From assembly GCF_026427355.1 (NCBI RefSeq), contig NZ_CP102664.1, positions 2,728,001 to 2,792,000 on the forward strand: a stretch of DNA of 64,000 bases, written 5' to 3'. This document shows, in pieces, positions 27,108 to 36,193 of the stretch. How positions within the stretch are numbered: the first letter of the stretch is position 1; the number at the start of each line of letters is the position of its first letter. Both the position numbers and the translations under genes were made by a program. The notes under the pieces are model-generated. The model was not told the DNA's origin, made no database searches, and was given only the letters and a program-made list of their open reading frames with translations. The DNA is from Sphingobium sp. JS3065 (GTDB taxonomy: Bacteria > Pseudomonadota > Alphaproteobacteria > Sphingomonadales > Sphingomonadaceae).

Positions 27108-27182
27108 GTCGATCATCACCAGGGTGTGATCATTCGCGTTAATGAGGGATTTGCCGGGGGTCGGGGTCGCTTTGATGGTCAT
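27108..27182 (-). pseudogene. Isochorismatase-family hydrolase, first 25 codons only
   Basis: From an ATG at 27182, preceded by GGAGA, the frame reads MTIKATPTPGKSLINANDHT then LVMID and runs straight into the IS21 right end at 27107. The NDHTLVMID stretch is the first strand with the catalytic Asp of isochorismatase-like (cysteine hydrolase) proteins. The rest of the gene is missing on the far side of the element. Gene, promoter region and the LysR gene upstream suggest a former hydrolase/regulator/transporter cluster. Confidence 0.7.
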
Positions 27183-27496
27183 GTCGGTCTCCAATCGAAT
27201 GTCGTACACTCGGTTCGTTCCGGTGTGATTGGAGTTGTAGCGGCCCGCATTACTCCTGCGCAGTCCTATAAAACATGGCCCATCGTTCTATTTTATCGAA
27301 TGATGGGCCATGTTTGGGTACGAACAGTCCACTGGCCTGACAGGTGGCGCAGAGCGCGCGCTCAAACCGGACCGCGCGGTGGAGGTTCATTGCCACGCGA
27401 ACCGATGTATCGACAGAGAGGGCTGGGAATCTGCGAGAAACTTGATGCAGAGCAATCCCGGCGAAGCCGCTTTAGCGACGCTTTGGCCACTGCCCA
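27183..27496. other. 314-bp gap between hydrolase relic and LysR gene
   Basis: No gene is supported here. It contains the hydrolase ribosome site at its left edge and an 18-bp inverted repeat at 27271-27315. The rest (27316-27496) has short open frames in both directions with no recognisable similarity. Confidence 0.5.
27271..27315. promoter_or_regulatory. 45-bp inverted repeat, candidate operator
   Basis: AAACATGGCCCATCGTTC at 27271-27288 and the complement of AAACATGGCCCATCATTC at 27298-27315 form 18-bp arms with one mismatch around nine AT-rich bases. It sits about 90 bp upstream of the truncated hydrolase start. With no T-run behind either arm it looks more like a regulator-binding palindrome than a terminator. 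Confidence 0.6.
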
Positions 27497-28390
27497 TCAA
27501 ATTCGCGTCGGTAACTGGGATATGTATTCGGCGAAAGCATCAAGGAACAGACGCACTTTGGGCGGCGTGAAGCGACGGGTGGGCTGAACGGCCCAGATTC
27601 CCCTGTCGGGCACGATCGCCCCCTCGATGTGCACCGGCACCAACCGACCGGCGGTCACGTCCGCTCTTACATTCCATTCGGATAAAGAGACGATACCAAG
27701 TCCTTCGATCGCTGCCTGATGCAGGACTTCCAGGCTGTCCGCTACGAAACGGCCGCCGACAGCTTGCCGTACCGCTCGGCCGCCATAATCGAATGACCAA
27801 TGTGTCGTGCCGGGAACAGTCAGGCATTCGTGATTACCCAGATCGGAAAGCGTTGCCGGCCAGCCGCAGCGGGCTAGATAATCGGGTGATGCATAGAGCG
27901 CACGAGGGTTTGCACCCAATCGACGAGCGATCAGTGAATTGTCCCGCAATTCACTCAGCCGCAACGCGATGTCGATGCCTTGCGCGGCTATGTCGACCAC
28001 TGCATCGCTCAATCGCAATTCGACGCGAGTATGAGGGTTGGCGGCCAGAAAGTCGGCCAGCATGGGCGTAATCACCTTGCGTCCAAACGGTACTGACGCG
28101 GTGATCCTGAGCAAACCTGTCGCACCAGCGATGCCGGGCGTCACGGCGGCTATGCCCTCCTCTGCTTGTGCGAGCATGGCTTCGGCATGGGGAAGAAAGG
28201 CTTCACCTTCCGGTGTCAATGACAGCGAACGGGTGGTGCGATGGATCAACCGCGTATTCAATTTCGCTTCCAGCGCGGCCAGGCGTCGCGACGCAGCCAC
28301 GGGTGTCAGGCCAAGGCTGCGTCCGGCGGCGGAGAGACTGCCTTCCCGAACGGCTTCGACGAGCACCAACAGGTCTTTCAATTCTATCAT
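27497..28390 (-). CDS. LysR-family transcriptional regulator
   Basis: A 297-residue regulator: N-terminal winged HTH (AVREGSLSAAGRSLGLTPVA, then SRRLAALEAKLNTRLIHRTT) and a periplasmic-binding-like effector domain with LRITASVPFGRKV, LRLSDAVVDIAAQGIDIALR and GLGIVSLSEWNV. It is divergent from the MFS transporter with about 100 bp between the starts, the usual layout for a LysR protein controlling its neighbour, and it also points toward the broken hydrolase gene. The effector is unknown. Confidence 0.9.
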   Translation of the reverse strand: MIELKDLLVLVEAVREGSLSAAGRSLGLTPVAASRRLAALEAKLNTRLIHRTTRSLSLTPEGEAFLPHAEAMLAQAEEGIAAVTPGIAGATGLLRITASVPFGRKVITPMLADFLAANPHTRVELRLSDAVVDIAAQGIDIALRLSELRDNSLIARRLGANPRALYASPDYLARCGWPATLSDLGNHECLTVPGTTHWSFDYGGRAVRQAVGGRFVADSLEVLHQAAIEGLGIVSLSEWNVRADVTAGRLVPVHIEGAIVPDRGIWAVQPTRRFTPPKVRLFLDAFAEYISQLPTRI

Positions 28391-28489
28391 ATCCGAAACT
28401 GATAAGCCGACTTCACAAATTGCGCCACTTATGCGTCACGGCGAATAGGCTCATACCAATCTGCAGCAATGTTGACGCAGGAGGTTCGA

Positions 28490-29689
28490 ATGACAACGGT
28501 GGCGTACGATACAGGCACAATGGCGAAAGGTCAGTTGGGACGAGGGCTGACATTTGCGATGTCGGCAGCGGCCGGCGTGGCGGTCGCCAACATCTATTAC
28601 AACCAACCGATGCTGGGTATCATCGAACGCGATCTGCCCGGACCTTTGACGTCGCTGGTGCCTACGGCCACGCAGCTCGGCTACGCAGCCGGGCTGTTTC
28701 TGCTGGTGCCGCTCGGCGATCGGATTGATCGCAGACGCCTCATTGTCGTCCAGTTCGTCGGTCTTGCGATTGCCCTCGCCATCGCCGCCGTCGCACCTGG
28801 GGCCGGCATGGTCATCGCCGCGTCTCTGCTCGTGGGAATCCTGTCCACCGTCGCGCAGCAGATCGTACCCTTCGCTGCGCATCTGGCGACACCGAAGAAG
28901 CGAGGCGCGGCGGTCGGCACAGTTATGGCGGGCCTGCTAGGCGGCATCCTGCTCAGCCGTACGCTGGCCGGGTTCGTCGCGACGCACGCCGGTTGGCGCG
29001 AAATGTTCTGGCTCGGCGTGCCGATGGCGCTCGGCGCTGGTGCAATAATGGCGGTACGCCTTCCAAGGAGTGCGCCTGTCGCCGGTCCAAGCTATGGCGA
29101 GCTGATCCGCTCGCTAGGCGGACTTTGGACCGAGTTCAGCGCGCTCCGCAAGGCGGCGATCACCCAGGCTCTGTTGTTCGGGGCTTTCAGCATATTCTGG
29201 ACAATCCTGGCGCTGCGGTTGCAGCAGCCGCGCTTCGGTCTGGGGCCTGACGTTGCGGGACTGTTCGGCGTGATCGGCGCCGTCGGTATTCTCGCCGCCC
29301 CCGTGGCTGGACGTATTGCAGACAGCCATGGCCCGCGCCTTGTCATTCTTCTCGGTGCCGCGCTAACCCTGTTTTCGTGGCTCATCTTCGGTCTTTGGGG
29401 TTCAATCGCCGGTCTTGCAGCAGGCGTAATCTTGCTCGACTTGGGAGTGCAGAGCGCCTTGGTTTCGAACCAGCACGTCGTCTATGCGCTGCGACCGGAG
29501 GCGCGTGCTCGTCTCAACACTATATTCATGGGAGCGATGTTCCTCGGCGGCGCAGCCGGCTCTGCTGCGGCGACCTGGGCGTGGAATGCGAACGGCTGGA
29601 CCGCTGTAGTGATCCTGGGTGCGGCGTTGTCGATGGCAGGTGTGCTGCTTCAGCTCGCTGTCTCCCCCAATAGGGATTACGATAGCTAA
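28490..29689 (+). CDS. MFS transporter (DHA1-type drug/metabolite efflux)
   Basis: A 399-residue, 12-span major-facilitator protein. [17 protein letters not shown] near residue 30 and [14 protein letters not shown] (motif A, loop 2-3) are typical of the YgaY/sugar-efflux-like branch. [20 protein letters not shown] marks the central loop. AGGAGG six bases before ATG 28490 decides against the upstream in-frame ATG. Probably exports a compound sensed by the divergent LysR protein; the substrate is unknown. Confidence 0.88.
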   Translation: MTTVAYDTGTMAKGQLGRGLTFAMSAAAGVAVANIYYNQPMLGIIERDLPGPLTSLVPTATQLGYAAGLFLLVPLGDRIDRRRLIVVQFVGLAIALAIAAVAPGAGMVIAASLLVGILSTVAQQIVPFAAHLATPKKRGAAVGTVMAGLLGGILLSRTLAGFVATHAGWREMFWLGVPMALGAGAIMAVRLPRSAPVAGPSYGELIRSLGGLWTEFSALRKAAITQALLFGAFSIFWTILALRLQQPRFGLGPDVAGLFGVIGAVGILAAPVAGRIADSHGPRLVILLGAALTLFSWLIFGLWGSIAGLAAGVILLDLGVQSALVSNQHVVYALRPEARARLNTIFMGAMFLGGAAGSAAATWAWNANGWTAVVILGAALSMAGVLLQLAVSPNRDYDS

Positions 29690-30155
29690 GCTGATTGACC
29701 GCTATAGCGACGGGGCCGTGATCGCTTTTGCCACTTGTATGAAGGATTCAACGGAGGTGGAACCTGACCCGCGACCCCATATGGTGGGCATGCTGCGAAA
29801 CCTGCGTGTTTTGCATCAAGCCGGAAGGCGCATTTGCCGGCCTATCGTGAACAGTTTGTCAGTCTTTGCAGACAGATGATAGTCAAATCCGGTAGGTCTC
29901 TTAGGAAGGCGCAAAGCTACACGGTGTGGTCAGCTTATGCTTTTGCCACCTTGAGCGAAAGGCCGGTTTCGTCGATTCCCACCATACGCGAGTCGTCAAT
30001 CGAACGACCGGGTCTGGTCGCCAGCCGCCGGAAAGCGGAAGGTCTGCACCTTGGAAGCGAAATCTTGGAGCTGAGCGTCCGGGAAGAGGATCGGCGGAAT
30101 CTAGCGCAATTCTGCTGATCCCACCCTTGGGGCGGGAATGACCGGTCGCGTCGGA
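29690..30155. other. 466-bp stretch without a supported gene
   Basis: Short open frames exist on both strands, the longest minus-strand one ending in DDSRMVGIDETGLSLKVAKA, but none has a ribosome site or a family I recognise. It lies between the MFS gene and an unclear hypothetical gene and may hold decayed coding sequence. Confidence 0.4.
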
Positions 30156-30656
30156 TCACGACCATTTGTCAATGAACGCGACCACCTTCGCGATCGGTAG
30201 TGGCGCGTCCTTGGATCGCTTGAGCAAAGCCTTGCCATGCCGTTCCAGTAAAGCCCGTTCATCTTTGTCGGGGCGGAACGATTTTCCACCAACGACGATC
30301 GGGCCGCGAAGCGCTGGGACGAGGTCGTTCTCAGGGTAACCATCGTCGTCGACGACTGCGATCCTCATCCCCAGCGATCGCGCCGTACCGCCATATTTGG
30401 GGGCCTCGCCCTTACACGAGACATCGATCAGCCAAGCCGGTTCCGGCATCCGCCCAAACTGATAGCCCCAAGCATTCTTGATCGATGCGGCGTCAAAGGC
30501 GCTTTCGGGCAATCCGGTCGCATTCTTCTGGAACGCGCCGAGGGCACCCTTGGCATTCTTGCTCAGGGCATCGTCATAGACCGCAAGGTAAACATCCGCG
30601 AATGCCGCCGCAGCCAGCGCCTCAACTCCACTAGGACAATAAGCAATGTGCGCCAA
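30156..30656 (-). CDS. Hypothetical protein, start uncertain
   Basis: An open frame of 166 codons with plausible protein composition (AFADVYLAVYDDALSKNAKG, GGKSFRPDKDERALLERHGK) and no recognised family. The only start is a TTG at 30656 with no ribosome site. In another frame, sequence reading ASWRTLLIVLVELRRW precedes it, so the gene may be truncated or frameshifted at its 5' end. Low confidence as an active gene. Confidence 0.4.
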   Translation of the reverse strand: MAHIAYCPSGVEALAAAAFADVYLAVYDDALSKNAKGALGAFQKNATGLPESAFDAASIKNAWGYQFGRMPEPAWLIDVSCKGEAPKYGGTARSLGMRIAVVDDDGYPENDLVPALRGPIVVGGKSFRPDKDERALLERHGKALLKRSKDAPLPIAKVVAFIDKWS

Positions 30657-30820
30657 CTGGCGTTGTCGAGCTGCCGGACAAGCGGAACGTCGGCTAACTG
30701 GAATGGAAAAATCGGGCCCTGAGCGGCCGGAATGGGTCGATCCTGCAAACGCCCGGCCAGAATTATTTATGCGTCGAAAGGGTATTTCAAGTTAACCGCG
30801 GAAGTTGGCGCAAACAAGCG

Positions 30821-30925
30821 TCACACCAGCCAATAGCGTATTCCCAGCGACACGAGCAGCAGCGCCACCACGCTTGCGGTCCATATCCCCACGAACCAGC
30901 CAAGCCGGGTCATCCGCCCGCGCAT
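30821..30925 (-). CDS. DUF2474 small membrane protein of cyanide-insensitive oxidase
   Basis: A 34-residue peptide read from 30925: a short basic start (MRGRMTR), then one membrane span (GWFVGIWTASVVALLLVSLG) and a short end. Size, single span and position directly behind cioB match the DUF2474 family, which accompanies bd/CIO oxidases much as CydX accompanies CydAB. The ATG shares one base with the cioB stop (TGATG), so it is translated by coupling. Too short for routine gene callers. Confidence 0.75.
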   Translation of the reverse strand: MRGRMTRLGWFVGIWTASVVALLLVSLGIRYWLV

Positions 30926-31923
30926 CAATGATAGCCCTCACTGCCGACCTTGCCCCGGAACACCCAATAGGCCCAGGCGGTGTAAGCCAGGATCACCGGC
31001 ACGAGCACCGCGCCGCCGACCAGCATGAACAGTTGGCTGCGGTATGGCGCGGCCGCTGCCCAGATAGTGACGCGCGCAGGGATGACATAGGGCCAGATCG
31101 ATATGCCCAGCCCCAGCAGGCACAGGCCGAATAGCGCCAGCGCCCAGAGGAAGGGCTGGGCATCCTTGCGCTGTGACAGGCTGCGATAGAAAAGCGCGGT
31201 GACGATGACCGTCGCGAGCGGCACCTGCGCCGTAGCAAGCACGCCGGGCCAGGAGAGCCAGCGGCTCTGGTAGCTCGCCTCCAGCGTGAGCGTGGCCAAG
31301 CTGACCGCGCCGATCAGGATGAGCAGCGCGACGCCCAGCCGTCCGGCATAGGTCACAACCTGCCGCTGCAATCCGCCTTCGGTCTTCCAGTTGAGCCAGC
31401 AGGCCCCCAGCAGGGCGTAGCCGACCATCAGCGCCACCCCGGTCAGTAGCGAGAAAGGCGACAGCCATTCCCACCAGCCGCCGGAATAGGCGCGTCCTTT
31501 CACGCTGATGCCCTGCAACAGCGCGCCCAGCGCGACACCTTGCGCAAAGGTCGCGACCGCCGATCCGCCCGTAAAGGCACGGTCCCATATCGCGCGGTGT
31601 GCCGGGTCGCGCCAGCGAAACTCGAACGCGACGCCGCGCAGGACAAGGCCCAGCAGCATCGCGATCAACGGGGCGTAGAGTGCGGGCAGAATGATGGCAT
31701 AGGCGAGCGGAAAGGCCGCCAGCAGCCCCCCGCCGCCCAGCACCAGCCAGGTTTCATTGCCGTCCCATACCGGCGCGATGCTGTTCATCGCGGTGTCGCG
31801 GTCCTTGCCCACCTTGAACAGCGGGAACAGGATACCGATGCCCAGGTCAAACCCGTCCAACACAACATAGGCGACAATCGCAAAGCCGATGATTCCGGCC
31901 CAGATGACAGTCAGGTCAATCAT
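30925..31923 (-). CDS. cioB: Cyanide-insensitive bd-type quinol oxidase subunit II
   Basis: Subunit II of a cytochrome bd-like terminal oxidase. The 332-residue protein begins with the CydB signature WAGIIGFAIVAYVVLDGFDL GIG (residues 8-30), continues with WDGNETWLVLGGGGLLAAFP near residue 53, RDPAHRAIWDRAF, and ends WAYWVFRGKVG. About eight spans. GGAGG precedes the ATG, which overlaps the cioA stop. It lies at the end of a sulfide-oxidation operon, which gives it the likely task of re-oxidising quinol when sulfide blocks haem-copper oxidases. Confidence 0.93.
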   Translation of the reverse strand: MIDLTVIWAGIIGFAIVAYVVLDGFDLGIGILFPLFKVGKDRDTAMNSIAPVWDGNETWLVLGGGGLLAAFPLAYAIILPALYAPLIAMLLGLVLRGVAFEFRWRDPAHRAIWDRAFTGGSAVATFAQGVALGALLQGISVKGRAYSGGWWEWLSPFSLLTGVALMVGYALLGACWLNWKTEGGLQRQVVTYAGRLGVALLILIGAVSLATLTLEASYQSRWLSWPGVLATAQVPLATVIVTALFYRSLSQRKDAQPFLWALALFGLCLLGLGISIWPYVIPARVTIWAAAAPYRSQLFMLVGGAVLVPVILAYTAWAYWVFRGKVGSEGYH

Positions 31924-33325
31924 CCTTTGCCTCCTTCGATGGCGGGCGCGGGCGTGATGCCTGCGGTGCGGATCGGCGCGCCGTCCAGCGCGCTTTCATG
32001 CGCTTCCGGTGGCTTCTTCATCAGGTGCAACAGATACCAGATGCCCATGCCGAACACGCTGAAATAGACCAGCGCGAACGCCAGCAGCGATGCCGCGACC
32101 GCAGGTGCGTCAAGGGGCGATGCGCTGTTGGCGGTGCGGAGCAGGCCATAGATAGTGAAGGGCTGCCGACCCACCTCTGTCACGACCCAACCCGCAAGGA
32201 CGGCAATGAACCCCGCTGGCCCCATGACCAAGGCGGCGCGGTGCAGCCATGGCCATTCATGCAATTTGCCGCACGCGCGCGCGCGATCAGGCTCCACAGG
32301 CCAAGGCCCAGCATCGCAAAGCCAATCCCCACCATCACCCGAAACGCCCAGAAGACGATGCCGACCGGCGGCTTGTCGCCGTCTGGCACGCTATCCAGCC
32401 CCTTCATTGGCGCATTGAGATCATGCTTGAGGATCAGCGAAGACGCCTTTGGAATTGAGATGGCATAATCGACCCGCTTGTTGGCACTGTCAGGGATGCC
32501 GAACAGGATCAGCGGCGCACCGTCGGGATGGCTTTCATAATGGCCTTCCATCGCCATCACCTTGACCGGCTGATGCTCCAACGTGTTGAGGCCGTGCATG
32601 TCGCCCGCGAAAATCTGGATCGGTGCGACGATCGCCGCCATCCACATCGCCATCGAGAACATGGTGCGTGCGCCCGGATTGGTCCGGTCCTTGAGCAGGT
32701 GCCATGCTCCCACGCCGCCGACGGCAAAGGCCGTGGTCAGGTAAGCCGCCAGCACGGTATGGACCAGCCGATAGGGGAAGCTGGGGTTGAAGATGATCGC
32801 CATCCAGCTGGGACCGGGCAGGAACTGGCCATTCGCGGCCATCTCATAGCCTGTCGGGGTCTGCATCCAGCTGTTGACCGATAATATCCAAAAGGCGGAA
32901 ATGAAGGTGCCGACCGCCACCGCGCAGGTTGCGGTGAAATGCAGCTTGCGCCCGACCTTGTTGATGCCGAACAGCATGACACCCAGGAACCCGGCCTCCA
33001 GGAAGAAAGCGGTCAGCACTTCATAGGCCATCAGCGGGCCGATGACCGGCCCGGCCTTGTCGGAAAAGACCGACCAGTTGGTGCCGAACTGGTAGGACAT
33101 GACGATACCCGACACCACGCCCATGGCAAACACGACCGCGAAGATCTTGAGCCAGTAGCGGAACAGATTGGCATAGACGCCCTTACCTGTGGCCAGCCAA
33201 ATTCCTTCCAGCACCGTCAAGTAACTGGCAAGGCCGATCGAAAAAGCCGGAAACAGGAAATGGAAACTGACGGTGAAGGCGAATTGCGCGCGAGCGAGAA
33301 GCAGGGCGTCAAGGGAATCGAACAT
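31920..33325 (-). pseudogene. cioA: Cyanide-insensitive bd-type quinol oxidase subunit I, frameshifted at a (CG)6 tract
   Basis: The first ~345 residues are in one frame: SFHFLFPAFSIG (haem b595 His), GTNWSVFSDKAGPVIGPLMA, GDMHGLNTLEHQPVKVMAME then GHYES (haem and quinol-site residues), with the short Q-loop of the CIO type. After the (CG)6 tract at 32274-32285 the homology goes on in another frame: RAALVMGPAGFIAVLAGWVV and TEVGRQPFTIYGLLRT (the GRQP motif). With five CG units the gene would be one open frame of about 468 codons ending at 31920. AAAGGA supports ATG 33325. May be a read error, a fixed mutation or a switchable repeat. Confidence 0.85.
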
Positions 33326-33379
33326 GGACATGTCCTTTCGCGCGCCCTTGTAGCAGGCGTGCGGGGTGAGCGGGATTGG

Positions 33380-34177
33380 TCAGATTGTCATGCCGGGCAG
33401 AAAGGCAGCGGCGCTGCGCCAGAGCATGTAGAGCGCGACGACGAAGATCAGCATGGCGAACAAGGTGGTCAACCGGCCGGTCTTTCCGCCCATTGTCTCT
33501 GCCAGCCGCGTGCCGCCGACGCTGCCCGCGATGCCGCCGACGACGAACACCGCAGCCAGCGGCCAGTCGATCAGCCCGGAGAAGGCATAGTTCGCTGCGG
33601 TCGTCAGGCCGAATGCAGTCACCGCGACCAGCGAGGTCCCGACCGCCATGAGTATCGGCATGCCCGTCGAAGCGACCAGGCCCGGCACGATCAGGAAGCC
33701 GCCACCGATGCCGAAAAAACCGGAGAATAATCCCGATCCCAACCCATAGGCGACGACCTTGGGCGCTTTCTCCCGATTGCACTCAGCCCCCGGATTGCCT
33801 GGATTGCCGCGCCCCCTCAACATCAGCGCGCCGACCAGCAGCATCACCAGTGCAAACAGCGCCAGCAATTTGTCGCCATCGACCATTTTGCCGAAGCTCG
33901 ATCCAGCCAGCGCGCCAACGATGCCCGCTGCGGCATAGATGCCACCGCAGCGCCATTTGACATGATGGGCGCGGGCATGGCTCGCCAGACCCGCCGCTGC
34001 ATTGGCCGCGACCGCGAGCGCACTGGTGCCGATGGCGACATGGGCGTTGGGTACGCCGACGAGATAGACCATCAACGGCACGGCAAGAATGGAACCACCC
34101 CCGCCGACCAGGCCGAGTACGAAGCCGACAAGCCCGCCGGACACGCCACCCAGCAGATATTGTGCGGCCGTCATCAT
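33380..34177 (-). CDS. Sulfite exporter TauE/SafE family protein
   Basis: A 265-residue membrane protein with seven to eight spans and the internal duplication of the family: GFVLGLVGGGGSILAVPLMV near residue 18 and GLFSGFFGIGGGFLIVPGLV near residue 150. TauE/SafE proteins export sulfite or other sulfur oxyanions. In this operon it would expel sulfite made from persulfide by the dioxygenase. The ATG at 34177 overlaps the stop of the SQR gene. cioA follows 55 bp downstream. Confidence 0.87.
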   Translation of the reverse strand: MMTAAQYLLGGVSGGLVGFVLGLVGGGGSILAVPLMVYLVGVPNAHVAIGTSALAVAANAAAGLASHARAHHVKWRCGGIYAAAGIVGALAGSSFGKMVDGDKLLALFALVMLLVGALMLRGRGNPGNPGAECNREKAPKVVAYGLGSGLFSGFFGIGGGFLIVPGLVASTGMPILMAVGTSLVAVTAFGLTTAANYAFSGLIDWPLAAVFVVGGIAGSVGGTRLAETMGGKTGRLTTLFAMLIFVVALYMLWRSAAAFLPGMTI

Positions 34178-35751
34178 GGCCGCGCGTCGATCATCTGCGG
34201 CTTGACCATCCACTCCCGCCCCTTGAGCATCCCGTGCCAATAGATTGGCGGGAGGATCGTATCCTTGAGCAACCAGGACAGGCGTGAAGGCCGGGTGCCG
34301 TCGATCAGCCAGTTGGGGAAGCTGGGCATCAACCTTCCTCCATAGCCGAACTCGGCCAGCACGATCTTGCCCGCCTCAACCGTTAGCGGGCAGCTGCCAT
34401 AGCCGTCATAGGTCGCGACCGGCGGCTGGCCTTCCAGTGCCGCCAGCGCGTTGATCGCCACGATGGGAGCCTGCTTGCGCGCAGCCGCCATCGTCTTGGC
34501 ATTGGAGGTCGAACAGGCGTCGCCTAGCGCGAAAATGTCGGGATAGAGCGGATGCCGCAGCGTGGCTTCGTCCACCTCGACAAAGCCCGACGCCGCAGCC
34601 AGCGGGCTGGCGCGGATGAAGTCGGGCGCGACCTGCGGCGGCACGACATGAATCATGTCGAACCGCTCTGCGACGCGCTTCACCCCGTTGCCATCTGCCT
34701 GCTCGAAAATTGCGGTCTTGGCAGCGCCGTCGATCTCGACCAGCTTCGATCCGAAGTTGAGATGGATGCCATAGCGATCGACATAGTCCATCAGTGCCGG
34801 GACATAGGCCGGGACGCCGAACAGTACAGCTCCGGCAGTATGAAACTGCACAACGCTCTGCGCCAGCACGCCGGATTTTTCCCAGCGGTGGCAGGACAGA
34901 TACATCGCCTTTTGCGGCGCGCCCGCGCATTTGATCGGCATGGGCGGCTGGGTGAACAGTACGCGACCGCCCTTGAACTGCTTGACCAGCCGGTTGGTAT
35001 AGGGGGCCAGGTCATAGAGATAGTTGGACGTCACCCCATCGTGCCCCAATGCGTCGGACAGGCCGGGGATGGCGTTCCAGTCCAGCGCGATGCCAGGACA
35101 TACGACCAGAACGCCATAGCCGATCCGTCGGCCGTCATCGAGCATCACGATCTTGTCGTCGGGCAGGAAGGCGCTTGCCGACGCCTTGATCCATTCAGCG
35201 CCGCGCGGGATCAGCCCGGCCTCGCCCCGCCGGGTTAAGCGGCTCTCGAACACGCCTGCGCCAACCATGGTCCAGCCGGGCTGGTAATAATGCGCGTCAC
35301 TGGGTTCGATAATCGCGAGGCGGATATTACGCCGCCGCTTGAGGATGCTGGCGGCGGTGGCGATACCGGCGCTGCCACCGCCAACGATCAGAATATCATA
35401 ATGGGCGGCATCCTTGCTGTTCAATGCCCCTGCCATCTTCGCAAGCTGTTCCGCCCGCGCACCTGACCGACAATAAGCGAGTACCGGACCCGGCAGGCTG
35501 TCGAGCGCCACACGCATGGCGGTGGCATCGGCATCGGTTAGCGACCTTGCCACCGCCGGGACATAGGCAAAGCCAAGTCCCGCGGCACGCGCCGCTGCGC
35601 CAATCTGGGCCGCCGTCGGCTGCTCCGCGCCTTCGCCATCAGGCCGGTTGCAGAGGATCGCACGAAAGCCTGCCGCCCCTGCTTGCGCCACATCGGCTGG
35701 CATGAGCTGCGCGGTGACACTCAGCGTCGGGGTCAGTTGCTTGATGGCCAT
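34174..35751 (-). CDS. BLH phosphatase-like domain fused to sulfide:quinone oxidoreductase
   Basis: A 525-residue two-domain protein. Residues 1-110 are a DUF442/TIGR01244 domain (LTPTLSVTAQLMPADV, AILCNRPDGE, and YCRSGAR with C94, a Cys-phosphatase/rhodanese-like loop). Residues ~118-525 are a flavoprotein of the SQR family: IVGGGSAG FAD motif (123-130), MPIKCAGAPQKAMYLSC with the conserved cysteine, FALGDACSTSNAKT, and GYGSCPLTVEAGK. SQR oxidises sulfide to persulfide and passes electrons to membrane quinone. Start ATG 35751; a longer open frame upstream lies over the next gene and is discarded. Confidence 0.9.
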   Translation of the reverse strand: MAIKQLTPTLSVTAQLMPADVAQAGAAGFRAILCNRPDGEGAEQPTAAQIGAAARAAGLGFAYVPAVARSLTDADATAMRVALDSLPGPVLAYCRSGARAEQLAKMAGALNSKDAAHYDILIVGGGSAGIATAASILKRRRNIRLAIIEPSDAHYYQPGWTMVGAGVFESRLTRRGEAGLIPRGAEWIKASASAFLPDDKIVMLDDGRRIGYGVLVVCPGIALDWNAIPGLSDALGHDGVTSNYLYDLAPYTNRLVKQFKGGRVLFTQPPMPIKCAGAPQKAMYLSCHRWEKSGVLAQSVVQFHTAGAVLFGVPAYVPALMDYVDRYGIHLNFGSKLVEIDGAAKTAIFEQADGNGVKRVAERFDMIHVVPPQVAPDFIRASPLAAASGFVEVDEATLRHPLYPDIFALGDACSTSNAKTMAAARKQAPIVAINALAALEGQPPVATYDGYGSCPLTVEAGKIVLAEFGYGGRLMPSFPNWLIDGTRPSRLSWLLKDTILPPIYWHGMLKGREWMVKPQMIDARP

Positions 35752-35782
35752 GATGAACCTTCTCGGTCCGGCACGGAGCCGG

Positions 35783-36193
35783 TTATGATTGAGTGGTGAA
35801 GCGATGGATCGCCATGCCGCCCAGCATGGCGAGCACGAAGGGCGCGACGGCCGCCGGGGACAGCGCAAGGCTGGCAATCGCGGGACCGGGGCATAGCCCG
35901 CCAATGCCCCAGCCAACGCCGAACAGGATAGCGCCCACCGCCAGCCTGCCATCAATCGCGCGCGTTTCGGGCAAGGCGAAATCACTGCCGGCAAGGGGTT
36001 GATCAAGCCGTTTCTGCGCTACCCAGGCCAGCGCCATCGGGATGATCGCCCCGCCCATGACGAAGGCGAGCGTCGGGTCCCATGTCCCCAGCAGGTCAAG
36101 GAAGGCACGCACCCGCATAGGATCAGCCATGCCCGAAATGGCAAGTCCGGCACCGAACAGCACACCCGACAATAAGGCGATCATGATCCGCAT
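35783..36193 (-). CDS. YeeE/YedE-type (DUF6691) half-transporter, second half
   Basis: A 136-residue membrane protein with four spans: [20 protein letters not shown] at the N-terminus and [18 protein letters not shown] near residue 95. The conserved SGM and GLCPGP cysteine motifs mark the YeeE/YedE (TsuA-type thiosulfate uptake) family, here split in two genes. Its ATG shares a base with the stop of the preceding half (TGATG). Probably moves a sulfur compound across the inner membrane; thiosulfate or sulfide is an inference. Confidence 0.82.
   Translation of the reverse strand: MRIMIALLSGVLFGAGLAISGMADPMRVRAFLDLLGTWDPTLAFVMGGAIIPMALAWVAQKRLDQPLAGSDFALPETRAIDGRLAVGAILFGVGWGIGGLCPGPAIASLALSPAAVAPFVLAMLGGMAIHRFTTQS

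Noticed and set aside
29935..30165. Minus-strand frame of 76 codons between the MFS gene and the hypothetical gene
   Set aside because: No ribosome site, no recognised similarity and Arg/Ser-rich composition typical of noncoding GC-rich frames.
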